From: an uncultured Roseovarius sp.
GTDB taxonomy: Bacteria; Pseudomonadota; Alphaproteobacteria; Rhodobacterales; Rhodobacteraceae
Direction: 5' to 3'
Assembly: GCA_947496175.1 (NCBI GenBank)
Contig: CANMBU010000001.1
Location: forward strand, 868,001 to 932,000
DNA: 64,000 nucleotides
A model generated the notes under the pieces. The model was not told the DNA's origin and searched no databases. It saw only the letters and a list, made by a program, of their open reading frames with translations. Made by a program: the position numbers and the translations under genes. Shown here one piece after another: positions 27,749-36,317 of the stretch (position 1 is the stretch's first letter; the number at the start of each line of letters is the position of its first letter).

Positions 27749-28435
27749 CTACATGCGTACGCCAAACCAATTGTCGAACGCCGCCGCTCCATGTCGTGTG
27801 AACCGCACCACACGCGTGCCCTCGATCCGTTTGGACCAGCCCAAAGCTTCCATCCGGGCCAACATCGCGCGTCCAAGTTGACCCGCAAGATGTGATCGCC
27901 GTTCGGACCAATCAAGACATTCGCGACACAACGGCGCGCGGGACTTGGGCAGATGGTCCAAATCCACTCCAAAGCTGGTCACAAACGCCCGCCCCTTTGC
28001 CGTCAGTTCAAGACTATCACCGCTCGAGGATAAAAAGCTCTGGAATTTCAGGCTGTCGAACATCTGCGTGCCCATATCACCTGCCAGATGGTTGTAGCAC
28101 ACGCGCGCCTTGCGCAAATCGGGATCCTTGGGACCCGGTCGGTGACGCAAATGGCCTGTGCCTGCCGCCAGACCCATCAAAGCTTCGAGCACAGAGGCCA
28201 CTTCCTCTCCGGACAAGCGAAAATACTTGTGCCGCCCTTCTTTGCGAAGGTGTATCAATCCGCCGCTCTCCAGTTTGGCCAGATGTGAGGATGCAGTTTG
28301 CAACGTCACGCCAGCCTCATTCGCAAGTTCGCTGGCTGTAAGAGCTTTCCCGCTCATCAGCGCTGTCAGGATGTTGGCGCGGGCAGGGTCGCCAATAAGG
28401 GACGCAACACGGGAGATGTCAGGGCCGTCTTTCAT
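27749..28435 (-). CDS. ArsR-family transcriptional regulator
   Basis: 228 residues. The N-terminal ArsR winged helix contains LIGDPARANILTALMSGKALTASELANEAGVTLQTASSHLAKLESGGLI (about 10-60). An additional C-terminal domain with PLCRECLDWSERRSHLAGQLG and an HTRHGAAAFDNWFG-like end is typical of longer ArsR members that bind organic or metal ligands; two Cys in CREC could bind metal. Divergent from the NIPSNAP/ABM pair with a 70-bp gap, which it probably regulates. Confidence 0.85.
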   Translation of the reverse strand: MKDGPDISRVASLIGDPARANILTALMSGKALTASELANEAGVTLQTASSHLAKLESGGLIHLRKEGRHKYFRLSGEEVASVLEALMGLAAGTGHLRHRPGPKDPDLRKARVCYNHLAGDMGTQMFDSLKFQSFLSSSGDSLELTAKGRAFVTSFGVDLDHLPKSRAPLCRECLDWSERRSHLAGQLGRAMLARMEALGWSKRIEGTRVVRFTRHGAAAFDNWFGVRM

Positions 28436-28505
28436 AGTTCGACGTTAACCGAAGCATCTTGTCACGTCCATAGGCCATGAGTGTCGAACACAAAGGAGAT
28501 ACACC

Positions 28506-28829
28506 ATGCTGACCTGCATCATTGAATACGACATCGATCCCAACAATCGTGATGCCTTTACCCAATACGCCCGCGCCTGGGGTCAGGCCATCCCGCGCTG
28601 CGGCGCCGACCTGATCGGATACTTTGCCCCCCATGAAGGGTCTTCAAACCTTGCCTATGGTATCTACAACATCCGCTCACTAGCAGAATATGAGGCCTAT
28701 CGCGCAAGATTGGCGGCCGATCCACTGGGCAAGACCAATTACGAATTCGCGAGGTCAGAGAAGTTCCTGTTGCGCGAGAGGCGGACCTTTGTGAAATGTG
28801 TGTCACACCCGCATGGAGACCTAAAATGA
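28506..28829 (+). CDS. NIPSNAP-family protein
   Basis: 107 residues, one dimeric alpha+beta barrel (ferredoxin-like) domain: MLTCIIEYDIDPNNRDAFTQYA at the start and NIRSLAEYEAYRARLAADP in the second half. NIPSNAP proteins have no firm enzymatic function. A strong AAAGGAG precedes the ATG. The stop overlaps the next start (ATGA), so it is co-translated with an ABM-family protein; the divergent ArsR regulator suggests response to a small toxic compound. Confidence 0.82.
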   Translation: MLTCIIEYDIDPNNRDAFTQYARAWGQAIPRCGADLIGYFAPHEGSSNLAYGIYNIRSLAEYEAYRARLAADPLGKTNYEFARSEKFLLRERRTFVKCVSHPHGDLK

Positions 28830-29173
28830 TCGCCGTCATCTTTGAAGTTCATCCAAAGTCAGATCAAAAAGACGCATATCTGGACATGGCGGCCAAAATG
28901 CGGCCTCTGGCCGAAGGAATCGACGGGTTCATTTCGGTTGAGCGGTTCGAGAGCCTGACGACACCCGGTAAACTTCTTTCGCTCAGCTTTTGGCGAGACG
29001 AGGCCGCGCTTGACGCGTGGCGCCGCCTGTCGGCCCATCGCAACGCACAAAAGGCAGGCCGCGACATCATGTTTGACGACTACCGCCTGCGCGTGGTGAG
29101 CGTTATCCGCGACTATGGCATGTTCGAGCGCGACGAGGCTCCGGAAGACAGCAAGGCTATTCACGGCGGGTAA
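28826..29173 (+). CDS. Antibiotic biosynthesis monooxygenase (ABM)-domain protein
   Basis: 115 residues from the ATG at 28826. An ABM fold: MIAVIFEVHPKSDQKDAYLD, then GFISVERFESLTTPGKLLSLSFWRDEAALDAWR and HRNAQKAGRDIMFDDYRLRV. Members are small monooxygenases or heme/aromatic-binding proteins. It overlaps the NIPSNAP gene by 4 nt; together they look like a two-protein stress or detoxification unit. Confidence 0.82.
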   Translation: MIAVIFEVHPKSDQKDAYLDMAAKMRPLAEGIDGFISVERFESLTTPGKLLSLSFWRDEAALDAWRRLSAHRNAQKAGRDIMFDDYRLRVVSVIRDYGMFERDEAPEDSKAIHGG

Positions 29174-29252
29174 GCAGGATGCGCTGCGTGCTTGCGCCAG
29201 CTTGACCTGTTTGATCTAAGGGACATCGCTGCATTTGCCCTGGAGGCCACAT

Positions 29253-30545
29253 ATGGTCGACATCGCCACACGCGTCTGGAACCACAAGTGGAAGATCGAC
29301 CCGATTGTCCGGTCTTTGATCGACACGGATTTCTATAAACTTTTGATGTGCCAGTCAGTTTTTCGAAACAAACCCGACACCAACGTCACCTTCTCACTTA
29401 TCAATCGCACCAAATCCGTGCGTTTGGCAGAGCTGGTGGATGAGGGCGAGTTGCGCGAACAGCTTGACCATATCCGCTCTCTGTCGCTTTCACGTGGTGA
29501 AAGCACCTGGATGCGCGGCAATACGTTTTACGGCAAACGTCAGATGTTCACACCGGAATTCATGGACTGGTTTGAGAACCTACGCCTGCCGCCGTACCAT
29601 CTGGAGAAACGTGACGGGCAGTATGAGCTGACATTTGAAGGCAAGTGGCCCGAAGTCATGCTCTGGGAAATTCCCGCTTTGGCAGTTTTGATGGAGCTGC
29701 GTTCTCGGGCGGTACTGAACACTTTGCGGAAGTTCGAACTTCAGGTGCTCTATGCCCGCGCGATGACCAAACTCTGGGAAAAAGTCGAGCGCCTGCGTGG
29801 CGTTGAGGGGCTTCGCATCGCCGATTTCGGCACGAGACGGCGGCACTCATTCCTCTGGCAGGATTGGTGCGTTCAGGCCATGACCGAACGACTGGAAGGC
29901 ACATTTGTTGGCACATCCAACTGTCTGATTGCAAAGAACCGCGACCTTGAGGCCATCGGCACGAATGCGCATGAATTGCCGATGGTCTATGCCGCCCTGG
30001 CCAAGGACGATGAGGCCCTGCGCCAGGCACCGTATGAGGTGCTCTCGGACTGGCACGAAGAACACGATGGTAATCTCCGCATCATACTGCCCGATACCTA
30101 CGGCACCAAGGGATTTCTCGATGCCGCCCCAGACTGGCTGGCAGGATGGACGGGAATTCGCATCGATTCTGGAGACCCAGCCGAGGGCGCTGAAACTGCG
30201 ATCAATTGGTGGAAGGCGAGAGGTGAGAACCCAAAAGAAAAACTCATCATCTTTTCTGACGGGCTGGACGAAGAGAAAATCCTGTCGTTGCACAAGCAAT
30301 TCGTTGGCCGGGTGAAAGTATCGTTTGGTTGGGGCACGCTGCTCACGAACGACTTCCGAGACCTCACCCCCGACAATAGCCTCGCGCCTTTCTCTCTTGT
30401 CTGCAAGGCCGTGGCAGCCAATGGCACACCAACGGTCAAACTCTCGGACAACCCGCGCAAGGCAATGGGCCCCCAAGACCAGATTGACCGCTACAAGCGG
30501 GTGTTTGGTGTGGGGGAGCAGGAAGAAATGGAGGTGGTGGTTTAA
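29253..30545 (+). CDS. pncB: Nicotinate phosphoribosyltransferase
   Basis: 430 residues from the ATG at 29253, with TGGAGG upstream; the TTG 18 nt earlier is less likely. It salvages nicotinate to nicotinate mononucleotide for NAD synthesis. Visible signatures: IDTDFYKLLMCQ, FGTRRRHSFLWQDW with the regulatory-His equivalent, GTSN, WTGIRIDSGDP and FSDGLDEEKI, and GTLLTNDF for phosphate binding. It converges on the Wza-like gene with a 5-bp gap. Confidence 0.94.
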   Translation: MVDIATRVWNHKWKIDPIVRSLIDTDFYKLLMCQSVFRNKPDTNVTFSLINRTKSVRLAELVDEGELREQLDHIRSLSLSRGESTWMRGNTFYGKRQMFTPEFMDWFENLRLPPYHLEKRDGQYELTFEGKWPEVMLWEIPALAVLMELRSRAVLNTLRKFELQVLYARAMTKLWEKVERLRGVEGLRIADFGTRRRHSFLWQDWCVQAMTERLEGTFVGTSNCLIAKNRDLEAIGTNAHELPMVYAALAKDDEALRQAPYEVLSDWHEEHDGNLRIILPDTYGTKGFLDAAPDWLAGWTGIRIDSGDPAEGAETAINWWKARGENPKEKLIIFSDGLDEEKILSLHKQFVGRVKVSFGWGTLLTNDFRDLTPDNSLAPFSLVCKAVAANGTPTVKLSDNPRKAMGPQDQIDRYKRVFGVGEQEEMEVVV

Positions 30546-30550
30546 CACCC

Positions 30551-31909
30551 TCACTCCACCGCGACCCGGCTCACATTGATCAAAGAGGGCAATATCTGTG
30601 ACACAGCACGGTTCCATTTCGTGATGGGCTGTTGTGCAACGAAGATCACGTCGTTGGGACGCAACTCAAAACGGGTCATGAGGGTAAATCTCGCAGCGTT
30701 GCGGGCATCAAGATGCCAGGCAGTGACCGCTCCAAATTCCCGCGGGTCGCTTGAGGCGCGCAGCACATAGACCTGTGATATGTCCGCCGATTGCACCGAA
30801 AAACCCCGCGTCTGCGCCAAGAGCGCATCTGCCAGGACCGCACGGCGCTCGAAAGGCAAGGCAAACCGCCCTTGCTCACGGAATTCACCGGTCAGGTAGA
30901 CATAGTCATTCTTGTCTGCCCCGAGCGCCACTTGCGCCTGATAGTTACTGCGCGCTTCTGTGAGCTGCGCACGACGCAGGCTGACTTCGGTCTGCAACTC
31001 CAACAAGGCTGCTTGTTGGGCTTGCTGGCGGGCGGCTACCAGCGCAATCTGCTGTTCAAAGAACGCCTGCGCTTTGCCAAGTTCGTACTCCGTGTCCACA
31101 AAAACGGAATCGCCGTCGATAAGCCGGGTCTTGAGAAGATCAGGCCGCGCATAAAGCACACTGAGCGGGATTTGATAAAGTGATCCATCGCGGTAGAGCC
31201 GCACCGATGCACTGTCCTGATCCTGCACCGCAACACCCCCCGTTGCCGCCAACGCGGCATCTAGAGATAACGGCGTCAGCGTTACCGGCACCACTGCAGG
31301 GGCGGCCACGGCGCCACCCACCGAGACGCGCCGCGAATTGAATTCGGCGATCTCAAGACTGAAGGTCGGATCCTGCTGATGGGTCACCATTTTCTGGAAA
31401 AGCTCCGCCTCAGCGGATTCAATGGTAAGATCGGCAAGCTTAACACGCCCAACAGAGGGAATGTTAATCGCACCGTCATCTTGCACCGTGTAGGCCTGCC
31501 TCCCATTCCTGAGGCCAGACGGCACACTCGACTCTGAGAGCAATACGCCAGTGTCTGGTGTGGTCAGCACAAGCACATCGCCCACGCCAATCCGGTACGG
31601 ACCCGGCCTTGTCGAAGGTGGCAAACGCACGTCGAGGGTTTCGGGCTTGAGCTGGGCATCAAATGTGGGTTGCGGCAACGTGCCCACGCTGCGCACCCCA
31701 CCACCTGTGCCCGCAGTCAGGGAAAACACAGCTGGAAGTGTTTTGGGTGTGTAGGTTGAGCGATTGGCCTGCACCACTGTCTCAGCCGAGAGCGGCACCA
31801 CACGCACTTGCGTGCCGTTTTGCAAACCGGGGCTTACAGACGAGGATCGATAAACAGCACCGCATGCCGTCAACGCAATCATCGATACCAGAAGAATGAT
31901 CATCCTCAT
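30551..31909 (-). CDS. Wza-like polysaccharide export lipoprotein
   Basis: 452 residues. A lipoprotein signal with lipobox LTAC (residue 16 Cys) anchors it in the outer membrane. The Poly_export domain is seen in RPGPYRIGVGDVLVLTTPD (about 125-145) and YTVQDDGAINIPSVGRVKLADL; SLBB-like repeats follow, then a coiled region rich in Gln/Ala (about 285-330: AQAFFEQQIALVAARQQAQQAALLE). It would form the outer-membrane exit channel for the polysaccharide. It is the last gene of a yjbH-yjbF-export operon. Confidence 0.88.
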   Translation of the reverse strand: MRMIILLVSMIALTACGAVYRSSSVSPGLQNGTQVRVVPLSAETVVQANRSTYTPKTLPAVFSLTAGTGGGVRSVGTLPQPTFDAQLKPETLDVRLPPSTRPGPYRIGVGDVLVLTTPDTGVLLSESSVPSGLRNGRQAYTVQDDGAINIPSVGRVKLADLTIESAEAELFQKMVTHQQDPTFSLEIAEFNSRRVSVGGAVAAPAVVPVTLTPLSLDAALAATGGVAVQDQDSASVRLYRDGSLYQIPLSVLYARPDLLKTRLIDGDSVFVDTEYELGKAQAFFEQQIALVAARQQAQQAALLELQTEVSLRRAQLTEARSNYQAQVALGADKNDYVYLTGEFREQGRFALPFERRAVLADALLAQTRGFSVQSADISQVYVLRASSDPREFGAVTAWHLDARNAARFTLMTRFELRPNDVIFVAQQPITKWNRAVSQILPSLINVSRVAVE

Positions 31910-31943
31910 CTCACACGTCTCCCTTTAGTCTTCATCAGCACGC

Positions 31944-32579
31944 TCACGGCACAACACGTGTTGACAGCGCGCCAAGAAACGGCCCCGCCCATTGGCGCGA
32001 CAAAACAATCTCGCGACGCGCGGGCGCGACCCAGTAGAAATTCTCAAAGGTTTGATCGAGGTTGCGACAGCGCTCGACCATCAAGACTGTCTGCACCTGG
32101 CCATCTGCCAAGGCGATTTGCTCCGTCCCGACATTCTCAATGATGCAACGATAGGACCGTGTCACCGCGCGGTCATTCCCGTCCAGATACGTATGAAACC
32201 GATCTGACACACCGGGTGTCATGCCGCGTATATGGGCAAGCGGTTCGCTGAGTTCCGAAGCCAGCAATCCCTCACCAAATCCGTGCAACCCGTGCAGCAT
32301 ACCATCTTGCAGAATGACCTGAGCACCTTCGGGGCTGAGCCAATACTCAAAAGTGCCTTTGCGGTTTTCGAGCAAGAGCGTTCCGCCACCTTTGCGTGTA
32401 TCGGGAAAGCCGATTTGCAGGGCTTGCGCCTGCGTCTTCATCAGGACCGTATAGCGCGGTGCGATTTCTTCCGGTTTCCCGGTGAAATTTGCCAAGAGGC
32501 TGTCTACTTGTGGCGTTTGAGTTGTGCCGCAGGCCACCACACCCAAACCCATGACTATTAGGATCACAGCGGTTTTCAT
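31944..32579 (-). CDS. yjbF: YjbF/GfcB-family lipoprotein
   Basis: 211 residues with lipobox VVACG after a short signal. Matches the YjbF/GfcB family (LLLENRKGTFEYWLSPEGAQVILQDGMLHG, CIIENVGTEQI, RNLDQTFENFYWV), which works with YjbH/GfcD in exopolysaccharide or group 4 capsule secretion. Its start overlaps the yjbH stop by 4 nt. The exact biochemical role is not established for the family. Confidence 0.85.
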   Translation of the reverse strand: MKTAVILIVMGLGVVACGTTQTPQVDSLLANFTGKPEEIAPRYTVLMKTQAQALQIGFPDTRKGGGTLLLENRKGTFEYWLSPEGAQVILQDGMLHGLHGFGEGLLASELSEPLAHIRGMTPGVSDRFHTYLDGNDRAVTRSYRCIIENVGTEQIALADGQVQTVLMVERCRNLDQTFENFYWVAPARREIVLSRQWAGPFLGALSTRVVP

Positions 32580-34681
32580 CTAAACACCCGCCCCCATCCA
32601 GCGCTCAACCTCTGTGCACGGTAATCTCGCGTTGCGTCGTAGAGTCGATTGCTCACATTCAAGCGTGCGCCGCCATCGCGTTGCAAAGGGCGAATGACCT
32701 GTCGAAAAACGCGGCGGGATGAGCGACCTGTGAACCACGAAATTGGAATTTCTAGGGTAATCCCGCGGTCAAAAGAACCCTCTCCAAACTGCGAAAACGG
32801 CACATCGGTGAGGGTGAAAAACCCCCCAATCTTGAATCCGTTATTAAACTCGCGTGCCAGTGAAAACGTCGCCCCCCAGTCACCGGCGAGATAACGACCG
32901 ACGTCAAGCTGCGTGGTAAACCCGTTGCCGAGATCGTAATAGACCGAGCCATGACCCGTCAGCACGTCATAGCCCTGAAAACCCAAGAGCATGTCGAAGT
33001 CGCGTTGCCGGGCATAGTTCAGCTCTGCACCAAGCGCCAAACGGCTTTCAATGGGAAACCAGAGTAATTCGGCAGACACACCACCGAACATGCTTTCAAG
33101 ATATCCAGCGGTGATGCGCCCGAAGAGATTAGCGCCGGGGCGGAATACGTATTCCGCGGTAAGCTCGTTGATCTCAAAATTAGATTGCTGTGCAAAGAGC
33201 ACAGCATCCGAGCGCACCCTTGGCAAAACTGAGTCAGACATACGTGTCGCATCATCAATGTTTCCAACCAATGGCTGTCGAAACACCCCTGAAAACGTCA
33301 AGCCTGGCGATGGCCGATAGTCGGTATTTACCTGTATCCCTGCATCCGCGCGCACGGGTTGGTCCGGATCAAAAAACGACAGCGCGACATAAGGCCCAAC
33401 AGAATAGTCAAAAACGGGGAATGCTGTTTTCGGTTCGCCTCTTCGATCAACACGATGCTCATCTGCAATGCGTGCACGCGCCAGACTGCGCCAGGGTCCG
33501 TCGTAGTGCCGTTCAAGCTCTTTAAGGTCAGACCGGTGCAGCGTGACAGTGCTGATCGGGGTGCCACGTCGCTGCAATGTGATCTCAAAGACGCCAATCT
33601 GTGCGGGCAATACCTTTGCCAGCCGACGCGCTGCGCGCCCAACAGCCTGCGCCTCGACATCCCAACGCCGGTTCTCAACCCGCACCAGTGCCCGGCCACC
33701 TTGGATTTTGAAGCCCTGAAGTGTGAGCCCTTCCTGATCAAGCTGTTTGAACAGCTGCGCCTGCGCTTTCTCGCGGATTGTAGGGTCATCAAGATCGCCA
33801 AAACTGGACACGGCCGAGCTGGAAAAGGGCACAGGCGCTTTGTCACGTCCACCGGGCACAGGACGTTTCGCGGGATCAAACAAGTAGCTGAACTGCAGCC
33901 CCAGTGTCGTTCCCCCAATCACATACCCGCGAAGCTGCGCGCCTTGGTCGAACTGATAGGCCAGCCCAACATTCACTGGGCTGTCTATATCGATATTACC
34001 CGCCGCGCGCTCGCGGTCATAGGCATCCGAAGAATACTCGAACTGCAAACTCAAACGATCGCTAAGCCGCAGCTCTGCCCCGCCAAAAAACGCAACGGGT
34101 CCCTGAAAGAACGAATCCACCGCCAACTGCCCCGTGGTGGCGCGCGGTGCTCGCGTGTCAAATCCAGAGGACAAAACCCCAAGCGGATTGGAAAACGAGC
34201 CTCGCTGCGCCAATCGCCCCCATCCAAGACCGCCGGTTACCCGAAGATTTGGGCCAAGCGACTTGGTGGCCACAACATATTCACTGGAAAAAATGCTCGT
34301 TCCGGCAATGTCCCTCAAGCCAAAGGCCAGCGCCGGACGGTTTGGACGTTCTTCCAAGAGCTGGATATGCACATCGAAACTGCGATCAAACACATCACCA
34401 CCATTCGGACCTGTGGGAACCAAATCACGGAGGATCGAATACCGAAATGAGCCATAAACTCGTGGCAAAACCTGAAAGGTGAGCGTATGGCGCTGGTTGT
34501 TCTCAAACGTGCTTGCGGTTACCGCCACATGCCCATCAGGCAGCACCACAGCGGTTGGCATATCGATCAGACCAGGCGTGCCAAATGTCGACAGGGTCTC
34601 TGCCCTGAGCTGCATGGGTGACACCAGAATCAGGATCAGAACACAGCATGTGAGCCGAGGGAAAAATTCCGTAAATCTCAA
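32576..34681 (-). CDS. yjbH: YjbH-domain outer-membrane protein (GfcD-like)
   Basis: 701 residues, initiated at TTG (AGGA 6 nt upstream). A signal peptide (CVLILILVSPMQLRA) is followed by STFGTPGLIDMPTAVVLPDG, the hallmark of YjbH proteins, and a long series of alternating beta-strands consistent with two outer-membrane beta-barrel regions separated by a periplasmic domain (about 300-400, IQGGRALVRVENRRW). It heads the yjbH-yjbF-wza-like operon, probably for export or modification of the polysaccharide made by the rest of the locus. Confidence 0.86.
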   Translation of the reverse strand: MRFTEFFPRLTCCVLILILVSPMQLRAETLSTFGTPGLIDMPTAVVLPDGHVAVTASTFENNQRHTLTFQVLPRVYGSFRYSILRDLVPTGPNGGDVFDRSFDVHIQLLEERPNRPALAFGLRDIAGTSIFSSEYVVATKSLGPNLRVTGGLGWGRLAQRGSFSNPLGVLSSGFDTRAPRATTGQLAVDSFFQGPVAFFGGAELRLSDRLSLQFEYSSDAYDRERAAGNIDIDSPVNVGLAYQFDQGAQLRGYVIGGTTLGLQFSYLFDPAKRPVPGGRDKAPVPFSSSAVSSFGDLDDPTIREKAQAQLFKQLDQEGLTLQGFKIQGGRALVRVENRRWDVEAQAVGRAARRLAKVLPAQIGVFEITLQRRGTPISTVTLHRSDLKELERHYDGPWRSLARARIADEHRVDRRGEPKTAFPVFDYSVGPYVALSFFDPDQPVRADAGIQVNTDYRPSPGLTFSGVFRQPLVGNIDDATRMSDSVLPRVRSDAVLFAQQSNFEINELTAEYVFRPGANLFGRITAGYLESMFGGVSAELLWFPIESRLALGAELNYARQRDFDMLLGFQGYDVLTGHGSVYYDLGNGFTTQLDVGRYLAGDWGATFSLAREFNNGFKIGGFFTLTDVPFSQFGEGSFDRGITLEIPISWFTGRSSRRVFRQVIRPLQRDGGARLNVSNRLYDATRDYRAQRLSAGWGRVFR

Positions 34682-34797
34682 ACAGCGTTCCTAAATCTCA
34701 TTCACACTTTCACCCCAAGTCGCGCCACGCTGCGCGAAACAGGTGGGCACGCGCGTCACAACGCGATAGTTTGACTAAAATTCTCGGAGACGGGTCG

Positions 34798-34813
34798 TTA
34801 ATAAATGCTTAAC
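34798..34813. promoter_or_regulatory. CtrA box TTAA-TAAATGC-TTAAC
   Basis: A perfect TTAA-N7-TTAAC match (34798-34813) lies in the divergent region between yjbH and the phosphatase gene and covers the phosphatase start codon at 34805. Bound CtrA there would block that gene and could act on yjbH 117 bp away. Confidence 0.55.
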
Positions 34814-35527
34814 GCGCTGCGGAACTTTCTTAACAAGCCAGATATCGAGCTCGGCCCCCCTGCGCCTGACACGCCTTTCATTGCCATCGGCGACATCCAT
34901 GGACGTATCGACCTTTTGACCCGACTGCTTCCACGCTTGCCTGATCTTCCGGTCATTTGCGTGGGCGATTACGTCGACCGTGGGGATCACAGCGCCGAAG
35001 TGCTGCGCCTGCTGATGGAGCGAACAGATATCACCTGTTTGTCAGGCAATCATGAAGACATGATGCTGAAGTTTATCGATACGCCTGAACAAGGCGGTCG
35101 TTGGCTCTTGCACGGCGGGATGCAGACCGTCGCAAGCTTTGGTCTGGGTGGGATCTCTCCTTCGGCACGTGGCGAAGAGCTTGTCAAACTGCGCGATTTG
35201 TTTGTGAAAACGATGGGCGATGAGATGCTGACCTGGCTCAGGGACCTACCGACGCTCTGGCAATCCGGCAATGTGGCCGTGCTTCATGCCGGGGCGGATC
35301 CGGCGAAACCCATCGCAGATCAAAAACCGCAGACCCTGCGCTGGGGGCATCCGGCATTCCTGACCACCCCGCGCACGGACGGCATGTGGGTGGTACATGG
35401 ACACACGGTTGTCGACGCAGCCATCGCCGAGGGCGGGCGCATCGCCATTGACACTGGCGCTTATGCCACGGACTGCCTGACGGCGGCGATCATCGAGCCT
35501 GGGCAGGTCCGGTTCGAGACCGCCTGA
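34805..35527 (+). CDS. Serine/threonine-type metallophosphoesterase
   Basis: 240 residues, a PP1/PPP-fold phosphatase: GDIHGRIDLL (metal ligands D/H), GDYVDRG, LSGNHEDMML and a late WVVHGHTV-type His. Bacterial members such as PrpA act as protein or diadenosine phosphatases. In this locus it may counteract the Wzc-type tyrosine autokinase, but PPP enzymes are not the usual Wzb partner. The start codon lies within a CtrA-like box, unusual for a promoter element. Confidence 0.85.
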   Translation: MLNALRNFLNKPDIELGPPAPDTPFIAIGDIHGRIDLLTRLLPRLPDLPVICVGDYVDRGDHSAEVLRLLMERTDITCLSGNHEDMMLKFIDTPEQGGRWLLHGGMQTVASFGLGGISPSARGEELVKLRDLFVKTMGDEMLTWLRDLPTLWQSGNVAVLHAGADPAKPIADQKPQTLRWGHPAFLTTPRTDGMWVVHGHTVVDAAIAEGGRIAIDTGAYATDCLTAAIIEPGQVRFETA

Positions 35528-35567
35528 ACTATAAACTCTCCGGTTTAAGCAAAATTTAGAGTTCTTG

Positions 35568-35582
35568 TTTACCGCTTGTTAA
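35568..35582. promoter_or_regulatory. CtrA-like box TTTA-CCGCTTG-TTAA
   Basis: One mismatch to TTAA-N7-TTAA, at 35568-35582, about 65 nt upstream of the sugar-transferase start. Supports control together with other polysaccharide promoters in this region. Confidence 0.4.
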
Positions 35583-35645
35583 ACCTTGCGATGCTTAAAG
35601 TTTGGTTATCGACGTGTGAGTGGGGACATACGACGGAGCCAACCT

Positions 35646-36317
35646 ATGGCCATGCTGGACCACGCGCACGCACGCTCTTTTCCTTCGACCACATCTGTTC
35701 TTTCCCTGGCCTACTCAACTCTGGGCAAACGTCTTTTGGACATTGCAATCGCAATTTTTCTGTTGCCGATCCTGCTGCCCATGATTGGGCTGTTGTGGTC
35801 GCTCATACGCCTGCAGGGTGGCAGCGGATTCTATTGCCATAAACGGGTAGGTCGAAACGGAGCGGAATTCTCTTGTTGGAAAATCCGAACCATGGTGCCC
35901 AATGCCGAACGGCTTTTGACTGAACTTCTTGATGCTGACCCACTGGCCGCAGACGAATGGCGACGGACACAGAAACTCAGCCGCGATCCGCGTATTACAA
36001 AACTTGGCCAGTTTCTGCGCCGCACCAGCCTTGATGAACTGCCACAGATTTGGAATGTGCTGCGCGGGGATATGTCCTTTGTCGGGCCGCGTCCTGTCAC
36101 CAAACCTGAACTGGATCGCTATGGCCCTGACGCAAAAGTCTATCTGAAGCTGCGCCCCGGCATCACGGGTCTGTGGCAAGTCATGGGTCGCAGTGATGGG
36201 TGTTACACTGAGCGTCTCCGCCTTGATATGGCTTATGCCCGCGCCATCACGCCGCTTCGGGATCTGACGCTCATCCTGCGCACCGCGACTGTGATCTTTC
36301 GCCCTACCGGGCGCTGA
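35646..36317 (+). CDS. Initiating sugar phosphate transferase (WcaJ/ExoY-like)
   Basis: 223 residues from the ATG at 35646 (an in-frame ATG at 35586 gives a longer N-terminus). One TM (LLDIAIAIFLLPILLPMIGLLWSL) precedes the bacterial sugar transferase domain: GFYCHKRVGRNGAEFSCWKIRTMV, KLGQFLRRTSLDELPQIWNVLRGDMSFVGPRP, LKLRPGITGLWQVMGRS. It transfers the first sugar-phosphate onto undecaprenyl phosphate at the inner membrane. Its end overlaps the convergent glycosyltransferase end by 14 bp. Confidence 0.92.
   Translation: MAMLDHAHARSFPSTTSVLSLAYSTLGKRLLDIAIAIFLLPILLPMIGLLWSLIRLQGGSGFYCHKRVGRNGAEFSCWKIRTMVPNAERLLTELLDADPLAADEWRRTQKLSRDPRITKLGQFLRRTSLDELPQIWNVLRGDMSFVGPRPVTKPELDRYGPDAKVYLKLRPGITGLWQVMGRSDGCYTERLRLDMAYARAITPLRDLTLILRTATVIFRPTGR

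Noticed and set aside
33359..34450. 363-codon + strand frame
   Set aside because: Antisense to yjbH with no recognisable motifs.
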